Shown here: positions 46,976-56,240 of the stretch, in pieces | Layout of the letters: the number at the start of each line of letters is the position of its first letter | Numbering within the stretch: the first letter of the stretch is position 1 | Assembly: GCA_001612575.1 (NCBI GenBank) | Contig: LJRV01000165.1 | Span: 34,449 to 98,448, forward strand | Length of the DNA stretch: 64,000 bases | Origin: Streptobacillus notomytis | GTDB lineage: Bacteria; Fusobacteriota; Fusobacteriia; Fusobacteriales; Leptotrichiaceae | Direction: 5' to 3' | The notes under the pieces: model-generated | What the model was told of the DNA's origin: nothing | Seen by the model: the letters and a program-made list of their open reading frames with translations, nothing else | Database searches by the model: none | Made by a program: the position numbers and the translations under genes

Positions 46976-46976
46976 T

Positions 46977-48239
46977 ATGAAGAAAAAGGTTATGCTTTTT
47001 CTTTCTCTTTTATCTTTAGCATCTTTTGGAAACAATATTGATAAAAACAAGAATAGAATAAATCAGATTGATAAACAGGTAAAAGATAATACAAATAAGA
47101 TAAATAATAATAATAGTAAGATAAATAATGCTAAAAAAGATGAGACAGCTATAAGAAAAGAAATACAGGAATTAGATACATTAATTTCTAAGTTACAAAA
47201 AGAATATAGTGTTATTCAAAATGAATATGTCTCTTTACTTAAAGAAATAGGTAAAAGTGAGAAAGAAATTAGATCAAGCATAAGAAAAATTGAAGAAAGT
47301 AGTAGAAAAATTACTGAGGGAAAAACAGATTATTCAAATAAGATTAATACATGGAATAAAGTAATTAATGCTAAGGTATTTCAAAAACAATCATTTTCTT
47401 CAGAATCAGCTAAAAAAACTAATGATTTAATAAAAATATTAGAGCAAGGTCAAAATAATATTAAAAAAATCGAAAAGTATAAGAAACAAGAAGAAATTCA
47501 TAAGAAACAAGAAGAAATATTAAAAAATAAGACACAACAAGAAGCAAGAAAAGTAGAAAAGAAGAAAAAAGAACTTGAAAGTAAAAGAGAAGAATTAAGA
47601 AGAGCTAAGATTAATAAAGATAATGCAGTTAAGAGCTTACAAAATCTTCAAAATAGTTTAAAAAATGAAAACAAGAAGATAGAAATAACAAATTCAAGTT
47701 TAATAGCAGAAAAGAAAAGATTAGAACAACAAATTAATGCAATAATTGCAGCAGCTAAAAAAAGAGAAGAAGATGCTAGAAAAAAATCAGAAACAGCTAA
47801 GAAAAATCAAACTAGTGGAGAAAATATAGGTAAAACAGAAACTATTAAAGAAGTTGCAGTTCCTAAGGGTACAGGTGAATTTATAATGCCTATTAATGGG
47901 ATTATAGTAGTTGCTTATGGTCAAGAAAAAACTAAAGGTATTACGAGTAAAGGTATAGAAATACGTGGAAGTTTAGGTCAAAATGTTAAAGCTTCAGATA
48001 GTGGAGTAGTACTATATTCAGGTTCACTTAAAGGATTAGGTGCAGTAATTATGATAGACCATGGTAACTTTATAACAGTTTATGGAAATCTTTCTTCAGT
48101 AAGAGTTGCAAGTGGAGCAAAAGTAAATAAAGGTCAAATTATAGGTATTTTAGGAAGAGATAGCATAACAAAAGAACCAAATCTATACTTCGAGGTAAGA
48201 AAAGGTGTAAACTATGTAGATCCAATAAATTATTTATAA
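46977..48239 (+). CDS. envC: EnvC-like murein hydrolase activator
   Basis: 420 residues: signal peptide (to SFGN, about 19), a long coiled coil (about 20-275, rich in K, E, N, I), and a C-terminal LytM/M23 domain (about 295-420, MPINGIIVVAYGQ, VKASDSGVVLYSG, IDHGNFITVYGNL). The zinc ligands of active LytM enzymes are not kept: the first His/Asp pair is absent (KGITSKGIEI) and the HxH-like LHF is LYF. The domain is therefore probably inactive and works as an amidase activator in the periplasm, as EnvC does. It directly follows ftsX, its expected partner. A 21-base direct repeat in the coil codes HKKQEEI-type heptads. Confidence 0.9.
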   Translation: MKKKVMLFLSLLSLASFGNNIDKNKNRINQIDKQVKDNTNKINNNNSKINNAKKDETAIRKEIQELDTLISKLQKEYSVIQNEYVSLLKEIGKSEKEIRSSIRKIEESSRKITEGKTDYSNKINTWNKVINAKVFQKQSFSSESAKKTNDLIKILEQGQNNIKKIEKYKKQEEIHKKQEEILKNKTQQEARKVEKKKKELESKREELRRAKINKDNAVKSLQNLQNSLKNENKKIEITNSSLIAEKKRLEQQINAIIAAAKKREEDARKKSETAKKNQTSGENIGKTETIKEVAVPKGTGEFIMPINGIIVVAYGQEKTKGITSKGIEIRGSLGQNVKASDSGVVLYSGSLKGLGAVIMIDHGNFITVYGNLSSVRVASGAKVNKGQIIGILGRDSITKEPNLYFEVRKGVNYVDPINYL

Positions 48240-48259
48240 CAAAAAGGAGGAGTGGTAAC

Positions 48260-49987
48260 ATGAATTATATGGATAAATATAATAAATGGTTAAGCAATGA
48301 AAATTTAGATGTAGATTTAAGAAGTCAACTAGAATCAATTTCAAATGATGAAAAAGAAATAGAAGATAGGTTTTATCAAGAATTAGAATTTGGTACAGCA
48401 GGACTAAGAGGTAAATTAGGTGCAGGTACTAATAGAATGAATGAATATGTAATAGCACGTGCAACACAAGCTTTGGCTAATGTTATAAAAAAAGAAGGGC
48501 AAGAAGCGATGGATAGAGGAGTGGCTTTTGCACATGATTGTAGAATATTTTCACCAGAATTTGCTCTATTGTCAGCTTTAGTAATGGCTAGTAATGGTAT
48601 ACGTGCATATTTATTTGATAGTTTAAGACCTACACCAGAACTTTCATATGCTATTAGATATTATAAAGCAATATCAGGTGTAAATATTACAGCTAGTCAT
48701 AATCCTAAAAACTATAACGGATATAAGGTATACTGGGAAGAAGGTTCTCAAATTAAATCAGTAATATCTGATGCAGTATTTGAAGAAATTTCTAAATTAG
48801 ATATTTTTGGTAAGTATGTTACTTTAACTAAGGAAGAAGCTATAGAAAAAGGCTTATTAGTAATAATAGGTGAAGAGGTTGATGAAGCTTTCTATAAGGA
48901 AGTTATTAATACTTCTTTAAGATCTAATGATGAATTAGATATGAACATTAAAGTAGTATATACACCATTAAATGGAGCAGGTAATGTTCCTGTAAGAACA
49001 GTTTTAAAAAGAAAAGGTTATGAAAATGTTTATGTAGTTAAAGAACAAGAAATGCCAGATGGAACTTTCCCTACATTAATTTATCCTAACCCAGAAGATT
49101 TAGCAGCATTTGAATATTCAGAAAAATTAGCATATGAAAAAAATGCAGATATATTAATTGCGACAGACCCTGATTGTGATAGATTAGCTGTTGAAGTTAT
49201 GCATAATGGCAAAGTAGTTGCTTTAAATGGTAATCAAACAGGAGTATTATTAATCAATTACATAGTATCAACTATGAAAGAAAAAAATATTTTCCCTAAA
49301 AATCCAGTAATAGTTAAATCTATAGTTACAGGAGAAATGGGAACAGCTGTGGCTAATAAATATGGAATAGAAATGATTAATGTACTTACAGGATTTAAAA
49401 ACATATGTGCTATAGCTAATATGTATGAAGAAAGTAAAGAAAAAAACTACATCTTTGGTTATGAAGAAAGTATAGGATATAACATAGGGACATTTTTAAG
49501 AGATAAGGATGGAGTTTCATCTGCACTTATGTTAACAGAAATGGCAGCTTATTATAAAAAGCAAAATAAAACATTAATAGATGTTTTAAATGAATTATTT
49601 GAAGAATTTGGATATTATAAAGAAAAAGGTGTTTCAGTAGTTCTTGACGGTATGGAAGGAGCAAAAAGAATTAAAAGAATGATGATTAAATTTAGAGAAA
49701 TCTTCCCAAGAACTATAGGAAATGCTGAACTTAAAGAAATAACAGATTACAAGGAACAAACAATATTTGATGTTGAAACTGGGCAAATATCTCCATGTGA
49801 TATAGAACCAACAGATGCTATTAAATTCTTATACGATGATGGAAGCTGGTATACATTAAGACCATCTGGAACAGAACCTAAAATTAAACTATATGTCTAT
49901 GTTAAGGATTTAGTAGAAGAAAAATCATTAGAAAAGTTAACTGTATTTGAAAAAGAAGTATTAGATATCTTATATAGTATAGATTAG
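48260..49987 (+). CDS. Phosphoglucomutase/phosphomannomutase family enzyme
   Basis: A 575-residue alpha-D-phosphohexomutase of the long PgcA-like type. Features are FGTAGLRGKLGAGTNRMN, the phosphoserine loop TASHNPKNYNGYK near residue 145, the Mg-binding TDPDCDRLA near 301, the sugar loop GYEESIGY, and the phosphate-binding RPSGTEPKIK near the end. It interconverts hexose 1- and 6-phosphates and so links glucan breakdown to glycolysis and envelope sugar synthesis. AAAGGAGGAG lies before the ATG. It forms a unit with the methyltransferase gene 8 bases later. Confidence 0.93.
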   Translation: MNYMDKYNKWLSNENLDVDLRSQLESISNDEKEIEDRFYQELEFGTAGLRGKLGAGTNRMNEYVIARATQALANVIKKEGQEAMDRGVAFAHDCRIFSPEFALLSALVMASNGIRAYLFDSLRPTPELSYAIRYYKAISGVNITASHNPKNYNGYKVYWEEGSQIKSVISDAVFEEISKLDIFGKYVTLTKEEAIEKGLLVIIGEEVDEAFYKEVINTSLRSNDELDMNIKVVYTPLNGAGNVPVRTVLKRKGYENVYVVKEQEMPDGTFPTLIYPNPEDLAAFEYSEKLAYEKNADILIATDPDCDRLAVEVMHNGKVVALNGNQTGVLLINYIVSTMKEKNIFPKNPVIVKSIVTGEMGTAVANKYGIEMINVLTGFKNICAIANMYEESKEKNYIFGYEESIGYNIGTFLRDKDGVSSALMLTEMAAYYKKQNKTLIDVLNELFEEFGYYKEKGVSVVLDGMEGAKRIKRMMIKFREIFPRTIGNAELKEITDYKEQTIFDVETGQISPCDIEPTDAIKFLYDDGSWYTLRPSGTEPKIKLYVYVKDLVEEKSLEKLTVFEKEVLDILYSID

Positions 49988-49995
49988 AGGTTATT

Positions 49996-51480
49996 ATGGA
50001 TGATATAAAAGAGTTGGAAAAATCTTATGATTCTATTCCATATATCTCTAAAAGTTTTAAAAGATGTCAACCATTACATCTAAAAAATGTAATGAAGATA
50101 TTAAAATTTGAAACACAAGATTTAAATAAAATGAGAGTTTTAGAAATAGGTTGTTCTTTTGGTGGGAACATTATTCCTATAGCTCTTTCAAACCCTAATT
50201 CAGAAGTTATTGGATTAGATTTATCTAAGGTACAAATTGATGAGGGTAATAGTATAATAGAAAAAATAGGATTAAAAAATATTAGACTGTATCATAAAAA
50301 TATTGTGGAATATAATAATGAGTTTGGAAAATTTGATTATATAATTTGTCATGGGGTATATTCTTGGGTACCCGATGAAGTAAAGGAAGCTATCTTAAAA
50401 GTTGTTAAATCAAGTTTGACAGAAAATGGAGTAGCTGTAATTTCATATAATACATACCCTGGGTGGAAGAGAATAGATATTGCAAGAGATTTAATGCTAT
50501 TTAGTATTACAAACTTGAAAGATAGAGCCTTAGACATAAATGATCAAAATAAAGTTGAAATTGGTAAGAGTGCAATTAGATTTTATTTAAATAACTCTAT
50601 AGTTGATGAAAATATGAAATCAGTATTAGAGAGTTTACTAGATAAAGATGAACACTACTTATACCATGAATACTTTGAAAAATATAACACCCCTATATAT
50701 TTTTATGAGTTTTCTAAAATGTTAGAAAAACATGATTTAATCCATGTAATAGATAGTAGTATTTCTAATTCTTATCCTAACTTTAATAAAGAAGTTAAAA
50801 CTGCAATCAATAATGAATGTGGAGAAAATAGGATAGCAAAAGAACAATATTATGATTTTTTAAGAAATGCACAATTTAGAACCAGCATTATAACTCATAG
50901 TGAAAATTCAAAAAAAATTAATTTAACAGATGAAATATTTTTAGAAAATTTAAATGATATTTATGTTAGAGGAATATATAACTTTGAAGATGGTAAATGG
51001 AAATATGGGGAAGTAGAAGTTGGAGATCAGAATGGAGAATTATTAAAATATTTAACAGAAAGATACCCTAGAAATATTAAAATTAAGGAATTAATTGAAA
51101 AATTTGGTAAAGATGAATATTATAAAATATATGGAATGATATATAGAGAAAATATAGAATATGATGTGTATGAAAGAGGAAATTCTAAAGAAACTAAAAT
51201 TGGTCCAATGAATTTAAATTATTTAAAATATCATTTTGAGGGTAATAGTAAAATAGCATTTTCTAATTATAAGGGTGAAATTATTGATATGCCTGAATAT
51301 TTAAGTGCTTTAATAGACCTATTATACAAAGATGATTTAGATAATTTAAAAGAAGAGATAATTAAAAAATTTGAAACAGAAGAATTAGTTTCTAATACAA
51401 ATAAAAATTTTTCAGAACTTGCAGACTTTGTAATAAGTGAAATTAAAAGGTTAGTAAAGGTACATGAGTTATACAGATAA
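49996..51480 (+). CDS. SAM-dependent methyltransferase with regulatory domain
   Basis: 494 residues. The N-terminal class I methyltransferase domain has motif I VLEIGCSFGG near residue 48, GLDLS as motif post I, and YIICHGVYSWVPDE. The next section (about 205-300) looks like the methyltransferase regulatory domain (MRD/PF10119) found in putative protein methyltransferases. A C-terminal winged-helix-like segment follows. The target is not known. It ends in a terminator. The length is normal for this two-domain class. Confidence 0.8.
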   Translation: MDDIKELEKSYDSIPYISKSFKRCQPLHLKNVMKILKFETQDLNKMRVLEIGCSFGGNIIPIALSNPNSEVIGLDLSKVQIDEGNSIIEKIGLKNIRLYHKNIVEYNNEFGKFDYIICHGVYSWVPDEVKEAILKVVKSSLTENGVAVISYNTYPGWKRIDIARDLMLFSITNLKDRALDINDQNKVEIGKSAIRFYLNNSIVDENMKSVLESLLDKDEHYLYHEYFEKYNTPIYFYEFSKMLEKHDLIHVIDSSISNSYPNFNKEVKTAINNECGENRIAKEQYYDFLRNAQFRTSIITHSENSKKINLTDEIFLENLNDIYVRGIYNFEDGKWKYGEVEVGDQNGELLKYLTERYPRNIKIKELIEKFGKDEYYKIYGMIYRENIEYDVYERGNSKETKIGPMNLNYLKYHFEGNSKIAFSNYKGEIIDMPEYLSALIDLLYKDDLDNLKEEIIKKFETEELVSNTNKNFSELADFVISEIKRLVKVHELYR

Positions 51481-51508
51481 GGATTTGCTTAAAAAGTGAA
51501 TCCTTTTT
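51479..51508 (+). terminator. Terminator after the methyltransferase gene
   Basis: A 7-bp stem AAGGATT/AATCCTT, a 13-base loop and TTTT. The stem starts in the stop codon. It is weaker than others here because of the large loop. Confidence 0.65.
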
Positions 51509-51529
51509 ACTTAAAATGATGGGAGTATT

Positions 51530-52522
51530 ATGGAGAGAAGAAGACCAAAAGAAGAGGAGTATAAAGAGGGAAATCTTTCTTCTGAAGTAAAATATATAAA
51601 TAAATTAAGAATTAAAGAATCAAAAAAAAGAGAATTAAAAGAATTTTCTTCAAAACTTGAAAAACTTAGATATGAAACTTGGGCACCTAATATAGATATT
51701 ACAACTACTCATATTAAAACTGAGATAGAAAATATAACTGGAGTTAGAGTAATAAAATATTCAAAAGATTTAGAAGATAAAGATAATCTAATAATATATT
51801 TTCATGGAGGAGCATACTTTGCAGGTTCTACAGATCTTGTACATAATAGCTGTAAATATATAGCAGAACAAACAAATGTAACTGTAATTTCGGTTGATTA
51901 CTCACTTGCACCAGAATTTCCATATCCAATAGCTATAAATGAAGGTTATAGAATACTTAAGTATTTAGAGAATGAATATAAAAATATTTATTTATGTGGA
52001 GATAGTGCAGGTGGAGGACTTGCAACATCAGTATGTATTAAAGATATAGAAGCAGAAAGTAATATAGCCAAGGGATTAATTTTGTATTATCCTGTGTTAC
52101 TTATAGACCTAAATGATAGTTGTAGAGATGATTTTGTGTGGGACATTAAAGAATATAATATAGATGAAAATAGCATAGATAAACAGGCTATAAAACTATC
52201 AATATTATACTTAAAGGATATTATGCCATTTATTAGGGAGATGTATATTAAAACTGAAGAATCTAAGGATAATTATCTAATTTCTCAAATTAATGCACCA
52301 GATAGTTTACTTAAAAAGTTTCCTAAAACATTAATTTTTACCTCAGAATATGATTACTTAAGATTAGAAGCAGAATATTTTTATAAAAGACTTAGGGAAA
52401 ATAAAATAGATTCAAAGTGTATAAGATATTTAGGTGAGGTTCATGCTTTTATTAGCAAAACAGGGTATAATAGTAATATTATAGATAGTGTAAATGAAAT
52501 AAAGGAGTTTGTATGGAAATAA
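51530..52522 (+). CDS. Alpha/beta hydrolase, HSL type (copy 2)
   Basis: A 330-residue paralogue of the protein at 28511. The shared blocks are FHGGAYFAGSTD (oxyanion hole), VDYSLAPEFPYP, CGDSAGGGLATS (nucleophile elbow), YYPVLLIDLNDSCRDDF and GEVHAFISK (His). There is no signal peptide. Its end overlaps copy 3 by 10 bases. The pair lies directly upstream of a barrel cluster, as copy 1 lies upstream (at a greater distance) of the first cluster. The start ATG 51530 has GGGAG before it. Confidence 0.88.
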   Translation: MERRRPKEEEYKEGNLSSEVKYINKLRIKESKKRELKEFSSKLEKLRYETWAPNIDITTTHIKTEIENITGVRVIKYSKDLEDKDNLIIYFHGGAYFAGSTDLVHNSCKYIAEQTNVTVISVDYSLAPEFPYPIAINEGYRILKYLENEYKNIYLCGDSAGGGLATSVCIKDIEAESNIAKGLILYYPVLLIDLNDSCRDDFVWDIKEYNIDENSIDKQAIKLSILYLKDIMPFIREMYIKTEESKDNYLISQINAPDSLLKKFPKTLIFTSEYDYLRLEAEYFYKRLRENKIDSKCIRYLGEVHAFISKTGYNSNIIDSVNEIKEFVWK

Positions 52523-53496
52523 AAAAGGGAAAGGGACATATCAAGGGTTACCTGTTAAAAGAAGTTAAAGAAATAGAAAAACTAAGAACGATAGAAGTAG
52601 AGAAGCTAAAAACAAAACAATTCTCTTCAAAAATTGAAAAAATGAGAGCAGCAGCTTGTTCTATCAATAAAGATATTACAACGAGTAACATTAAGATAGA
52701 AATAGAAAAGATAAATAGTATTAGGGTAGTAAAATATTCTAAAAATTTAGAAAATACAGATAAATTAATAATATATTTCCACGGTGGAGCATATTTTGGA
52801 GGATCTACAGATATAGTTCATAATAGTTGTAAATATATAGCAGAACAAACAGGAGCAACAGTAATTTCAGTTGATTATTCACTGGCGCCAGAATTCCCAT
52901 ATCCAACATCTATAAATGAGGGTTATGAAATACTTAAGTGTTTAGAAAATAAATATAAAAATATTTATTTATGTGGAGATAGTGCTGGAGGAGGACTTGC
53001 AACTTCAATATGTATTAAAGATGTAGAAGAAAAAAGCAAAATAGCTAAAGGTTTAATCCTTTATTATCCTTTTTTACTTGTAGATATAAATGATAATTGT
53101 AGAGATGATTTTATGTGGGACATGAAAGAATATGATATAGATGAAAATAGTTCTGATACTCCATTAATAAAAGATTTAATAATGGAATTAAAAGAAATCA
53201 TATCAGTTGTTAAAGATACATATGTTAAGACTGAGGAATCTAAAGATAATTATTTAATATCTCAAATTAATACACCAGATGAGTTGCTTAAAAAATTTCC
53301 AAAAACATTAATTTTTACATCAGAATATGATTATTTAAGATTAGAGGCAGAATACTTCCATAAAAGACTTAAAGAAAATAAAGTAGATTCAACATGTATA
53401 AGATATGCTGGTGAAGTTCATGCTTTCATAGATAAAATAGGATATAGTAATAGTGCTATAGATAGTGTAAATGAGATAAAAGAGTTTATTAATTAA
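52513..53496 (+). CDS. Alpha/beta hydrolase, HSL type (copy 3)
   Basis: 327 residues, closest to copy 2. FHGGAYFGGSTD, VDYSLAPEFPYP, CGDSAGGGLATS and GEVHAFIDK are all intact, so the triad Ser-Asp-His is preserved. The N-terminal 60 residues differ most among the three copies (here GKGHIKGYLLKEVKEI). The start codon lies inside copy 2, so the pair arose by tandem duplication and is translated together. A strong terminator and promoter P3 follow at once. Confidence 0.88.
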   Translation: MEIKKGKGHIKGYLLKEVKEIEKLRTIEVEKLKTKQFSSKIEKMRAAACSINKDITTSNIKIEIEKINSIRVVKYSKNLENTDKLIIYFHGGAYFGGSTDIVHNSCKYIAEQTGATVISVDYSLAPEFPYPTSINEGYEILKCLENKYKNIYLCGDSAGGGLATSICIKDVEEKSKIAKGLILYYPFLLVDINDNCRDDFMWDMKEYDIDENSSDTPLIKDLIMELKEIISVVKDTYVKTEESKDNYLISQINTPDELLKKFPKTLIFTSEYDYLRLEAEYFHKRLKENKVDSTCIRYAGEVHAFIDKIGYSNSAIDSVNEIKEFIN

Positions 53497-53526
53497 GGAT
53501 ACAGTTCAAACTGTATCCTTTTTTAT
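53495..53526 (+). terminator. Terminator after hydrolase copy 3
   Basis: An 11-bp perfect stem AAGGATACAGT/ACTGTATCCTT with a TCAA loop, followed by six T. It lies 8 bases before the TTGACA of promoter P3. Confidence 0.92.
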
Positions 53527-53533
53527 TTATATA

Positions 53534-53564
53534 TTGACAAAATACATGGGGGGGGGGGTATAAT
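53534..53564 (+). promoter_or_regulatory. Poly-G spacer promoter P3 (predicted phase-variable)
   Basis: TTGACA (53534-53539), AAATACAT, eleven G (53548-53558), TATAAT (53559-53564). The spacer is 19 bases; nine G would give 17. It drives the second cluster of three barrel genes. Confidence 0.85.
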
Positions 53565-53599
53565 ATTTGAGTAAAATAAGTATAAATAGGAGAGAATAA

Positions 53600-54133
53600 A
53601 TGAAAAAATTATTATTAATATTATATTTTTCATGTATAATTTCATTTTCAGTTGATGTTACTGGACCAAGGTATAGGGCAGAGGGATCTCTAGGAACTCT
53701 TGGTTTTAGAGAACATAAAAAAGTATCGCAAAATAAAAATTTTTTATCAAGTTCTATTTCATTTTTATCGGAATGGAAGGGTCAAGTTAACGAAAAGTTT
53801 GATATTACATTTGGACCTAAAATTACAGGAAATTTTGCTATTTATTTAGATAAGCCTACAATGCCAACAATAAGACAGAGTATAATTTTAGGTGGTGAAG
53901 TTGACATTAACTATAAATTGAAAGAAAATATTAAAATATATACATCAATAGAAGCAGGAGCAGGTATAGGATTTCAAGTTCCTATTATTAAAGGTGATCC
54001 TCATGCACAATTTGAATTTACTTCAATAAGTAAAATCGCATTTGGTGTTAAATTAAAAGACAAGTACAATGTGGCATTTTATACAGGACATATTAAAGGT
54101 CTGTTAGGTGTAGAAGCAGGATATACATTTTAA
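53600..54133 (+). CDS. Outer-membrane barrel family member 4
   Basis: 177 residues, the nearest relative of copy 1 at 32704 and of the same length. Signal peptide MKKLLLILYFSCIISFS, then VTGPRYRAEGS, SEWKGQVNEKFDITFGPK, GGEVDINYKLKENIKIYTSIE and an intact C-terminal GYTF with final Phe for BAM recognition. It is first behind P3, with TAGGAGAG as ribosome binding site. The next copy begins 16 bases later, the same spacing as between copies 1 and 2, so the two clusters derive from a duplicated block. Confidence 0.8.
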   Translation: MKKLLLILYFSCIISFSVDVTGPRYRAEGSLGTLGFREHKKVSQNKNFLSSSISFLSEWKGQVNEKFDITFGPKITGNFAIYLDKPTMPTIRQSIILGGEVDINYKLKENIKIYTSIEAGAGIGFQVPIIKGDPHAQFEFTSISKIAFGVKLKDKYNVAFYTGHIKGLLGVEAGYTF

Positions 54134-54149
54134 GAGAAAGGAATAATAT

Positions 54150-54752
54150 ATGAAAAAAATACTATTATCAATAATTATATTTATTGGTTTAATTTCATTT
54201 TCAAATACGCATCAAACTCTAAAAAAGGCTTCTACTAAAATAACAGGACCAAGATATAGAGTGGAAGCAACAATGGGTGTTGTTGATAAAAATGAAATTT
54301 CTGGTTGGGGGAGAAAAAATTTTTATTTTACATCTTTATCTTTTTTAACAGAATGGAAAGCACAATTTAATAATAGGATAGATGTAACATTTGGACCTAA
54401 AATTACGGCGAATGCAGAGATAATTCATATAGATAGTAATAGTGTTAATTTAGAATATATTCCAAGTTTAATTTTGGGGATACAATCAGATTTTAATTAC
54501 AAATTGAAAGAAGATTTTAAGATATATAGCGGAATAGAGATAGGTGTAGGAATAGGAATAAAATTTCCATTAAATAATAATCTTGTAAGTAGTTCTATGA
54601 ATATAATTAATAATAGTGATAGAGGTAAACTTAGATCTATAACACTTGCGAAACTTTCAATTGGGTTAAAGATGAAAGACAGGTATAATGTAGGAATATA
54701 TACTGGACATACTAAGGGAATTTTTGGTGTAGAGCTAGGATATACATTTTAA
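54150..54752 (+). CDS. Outer-membrane barrel family member 5
   Basis: 200 residues. Signal peptide (MKKILLSIIIFIGLISFSN), a lead of about 20 residues (LKKASTKITGPRYRVEAT) that matches the longer lead of copy 2, then LTEWKAQFNNRIDVTFGPK, LGIQSDFNYKLKEDFKIYSG, and an intact LGYTF end. It is the positional and sequence counterpart of the broken copy 2, and shows what that gene looked like before the stop codon. Ser/Asn-rich loops (LVSSSMNIINNSDRG) are likely surface-exposed. Function unknown. Confidence 0.8.
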   Translation: MKKILLSIIIFIGLISFSNTHQTLKKASTKITGPRYRVEATMGVVDKNEISGWGRKNFYFTSLSFLTEWKAQFNNRIDVTFGPKITANAEIIHIDSNSVNLEYIPSLILGIQSDFNYKLKEDFKIYSGIEIGVGIGIKFPLNNNLVSSSMNIINNSDRGKLRSITLAKLSIGLKMKDRYNVGIYTGHTKGIFGVELGYTF

Positions 54753-54771
54753 TTAAAATTAAGGAGAAGTA

Positions 54772-55308
54772 ATGAAAAAAAGTTTATTAATATTTTTGTT
54801 ATTTATGGGTATAATAAATTTTACAAAATCCAGAAATGAAAGATATAGAATTGAAAGTTCGGTATATTATGTTTTAGAAGAGGGTTCAGTTGGTAATAAT
54901 AATTCATCTGGAATATCTTTTTCAATATCTTTTATTCCTGAGTATAAGCATGAGTTTTCAAATAAATGGTCTGTTACATTTGGACCTAAAGTTTCTTTAA
55001 CTGGTTTAACTATTAAATCTTCTGCAAGTTACAATATGATAGGACGTGGTCATATTGGTTTAGGAATTAAAGGTGAAGGAAATTTTTTGATTAATAAAAA
55101 TGTTAAAATATACGGTGGATTAGAGTTAGGGACAGGTGTATTTATAAAACAAATTGAATCAGTTGATAACATTCCATATTTTGGTGTTATACCATTATTT
55201 AGAATATCATCTGGTGTAAAAGTATTAGATAAATATAATATAGGGATATTTACTGGATATGAAAATAGATTTGTAGCTGGTATAGAAATGGGTTATATTT
55301 TTAAATAG
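54772..55308 (+). CDS. Outer-membrane barrel family member 6, divergent
   Basis: 178 residues. Signal peptide MKKSLLIFLLFMGIINFTKS. The first family block is reduced to NERYRIESS without GPR, but WSVTFGPKVS, NVKIYGGLELGTG and VLDKYNIGIFTGYE are kept. The end is GYIFK, less perfect than GYTF. It is the last gene behind P3 and the most divergent of the six copies. AAGGAGAAG lies before the ATG. It is probably still an outer-membrane barrel. Confidence 0.72.
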   Translation: MKKSLLIFLLFMGIINFTKSRNERYRIESSVYYVLEEGSVGNNNSSGISFSISFIPEYKHEFSNKWSVTFGPKVSLTGLTIKSSASYNMIGRGHIGLGIKGEGNFLINKNVKIYGGLELGTGVFIKQIESVDNIPYFGVIPLFRISSGVKVLDKYNIGIFTGYENRFVAGIEMGYIFK

Positions 55309-55310
55309 AT

Positions 55311-55340
55311 AAAGGTGGTCTTTGACCACCTTTGTTATTT
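55311..55340. terminator. Terminator between converging genes
   Basis: A perfect 10-bp stem AAAGGTGGTC/GACCACCTTT with a TTT loop, then GTTATTTTG. It ends the second barrel cluster and lies just past the stop of the minus-strand DUF4912 gene. Confidence 0.88.
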
Positions 55341-55343
55341 TGA

Positions 55344-56240
55344 TTAATCTTGAAATGAAGATCCATTTAATAGATTAATTTCATTTTCTTTTTTCACTAA
55401 TGATTGTATCTCTTCATCTGATAATAATTCCTCATCTAAAACTTCTTGTTTGTATCCTAAATAAGAAGATACATTATTTTTATCAACATTTTTAAAAGAT
55501 ATAACTTGATAACCATTTATATTTTTAATCTCAGATATACCCCATTTTACATCAAAGTTATCAGAAGGTAATGGATTAGGCACATTTGCTTCAGTTGAAT
55601 GTTCAACCTCTATGGTATTATTAAATTCATCTAGGTATACTAAGTAAGCTATATATTCTTGATTAGAATCAACGTTATTAATATACATACTTCCATTTCT
55701 TGAATGAGTTTGTAATCTTACCTTTTCTTCTCCGTCTATATTCTTAAGTATTATAACAGGATTTTCATTAATTAATTTAGTATTATTATTTAAGTTATAA
55801 TAAAAATCTTCTCTAATTTCCCAATAAGTAAATAATGTATTAGAATTTTTTGGTATTAATACTATTTCATTACTATGATATTGTTTTGGTAAAGTTTTTT
55901 TATTAAAATATTTTTTTTCTTGTTGTTCAAATATTAAATATTTAGACATCTCAACTTTTAATTTATCTTCATCATGATTGTTTTCAGTAAAGATATAACC
56001 ACGGTTTAAATATTTTGGTTTTTTCTTGTAAATTTGTCTTAATGAAGTCTGGTTAGGATAGTTTCTATAACTACTAGATTTGGCTTTTTTAATTTTTAGT
56101 ATTTCTCTAAGACTAAGTTCTGAATTTTCTAAATCTATCATTTCTACTTTTTCCATGTTATAATCCCCTTTTATTTTATTTTTTTTCTTGTATATAAGAA
56201 ATAAGATTATTAGTATTAGTAACAGTAATATAAAATACAC
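55344..56240 (-). CDS. DUF4912 domain protein with N-terminal membrane anchor
   Basis: 298 residues. Residues 2-17 are a membrane helix (MYFILLLLILIILFLIY) followed by a Lys-rich stop-transfer stretch. The central part holds a DUF4912 domain: IVLIPKNSNTLFTYWEIRED, then VRLQTHSRNGSMYIN, YIAYLVYLDE and a PNPLPS turn. DUF4912 has no firm function and has been compared to carbohydrate- or nucleic-acid-binding folds. It starts with GTG directly after the tsaD stop codon, with AAGGAG 8 bases before, so it is cotranscribed with tsaD. Confidence 0.75.
   Translation of the reverse strand: MYFILLLLILIILFLIYKKKNKIKGDYNMEKVEMIDLENSELSLREILKIKKAKSSSYRNYPNQTSLRQIYKKKPKYLNRGYIFTENNHDEDKLKVEMSKYLIFEQQEKKYFNKKTLPKQYHSNEIVLIPKNSNTLFTYWEIREDFYYNLNNNTKLINENPVIILKNIDGEEKVRLQTHSRNGSMYINNVDSNQEYIAYLVYLDEFNNTIEVEHSTEANVPNPLPSDNFDVKWGISEIKNINGYQVISFKNVDKNNVSSYLGYKQEVLDEELLSDEEIQSLVKKENEINLLNGSSFQD

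Noticed and set aside
47481..47518. Start of a CRISPR or satellite array
   Set aside because: Only two units, inside a coding coiled coil. No CRISPR-like repeat-spacer pattern was seen anywhere in the window.
46977..48239. Active M23 endopeptidase
   Set aside because: The expected zinc-binding His/Asp residues are missing in the LytM domain, so an activator role is more likely.
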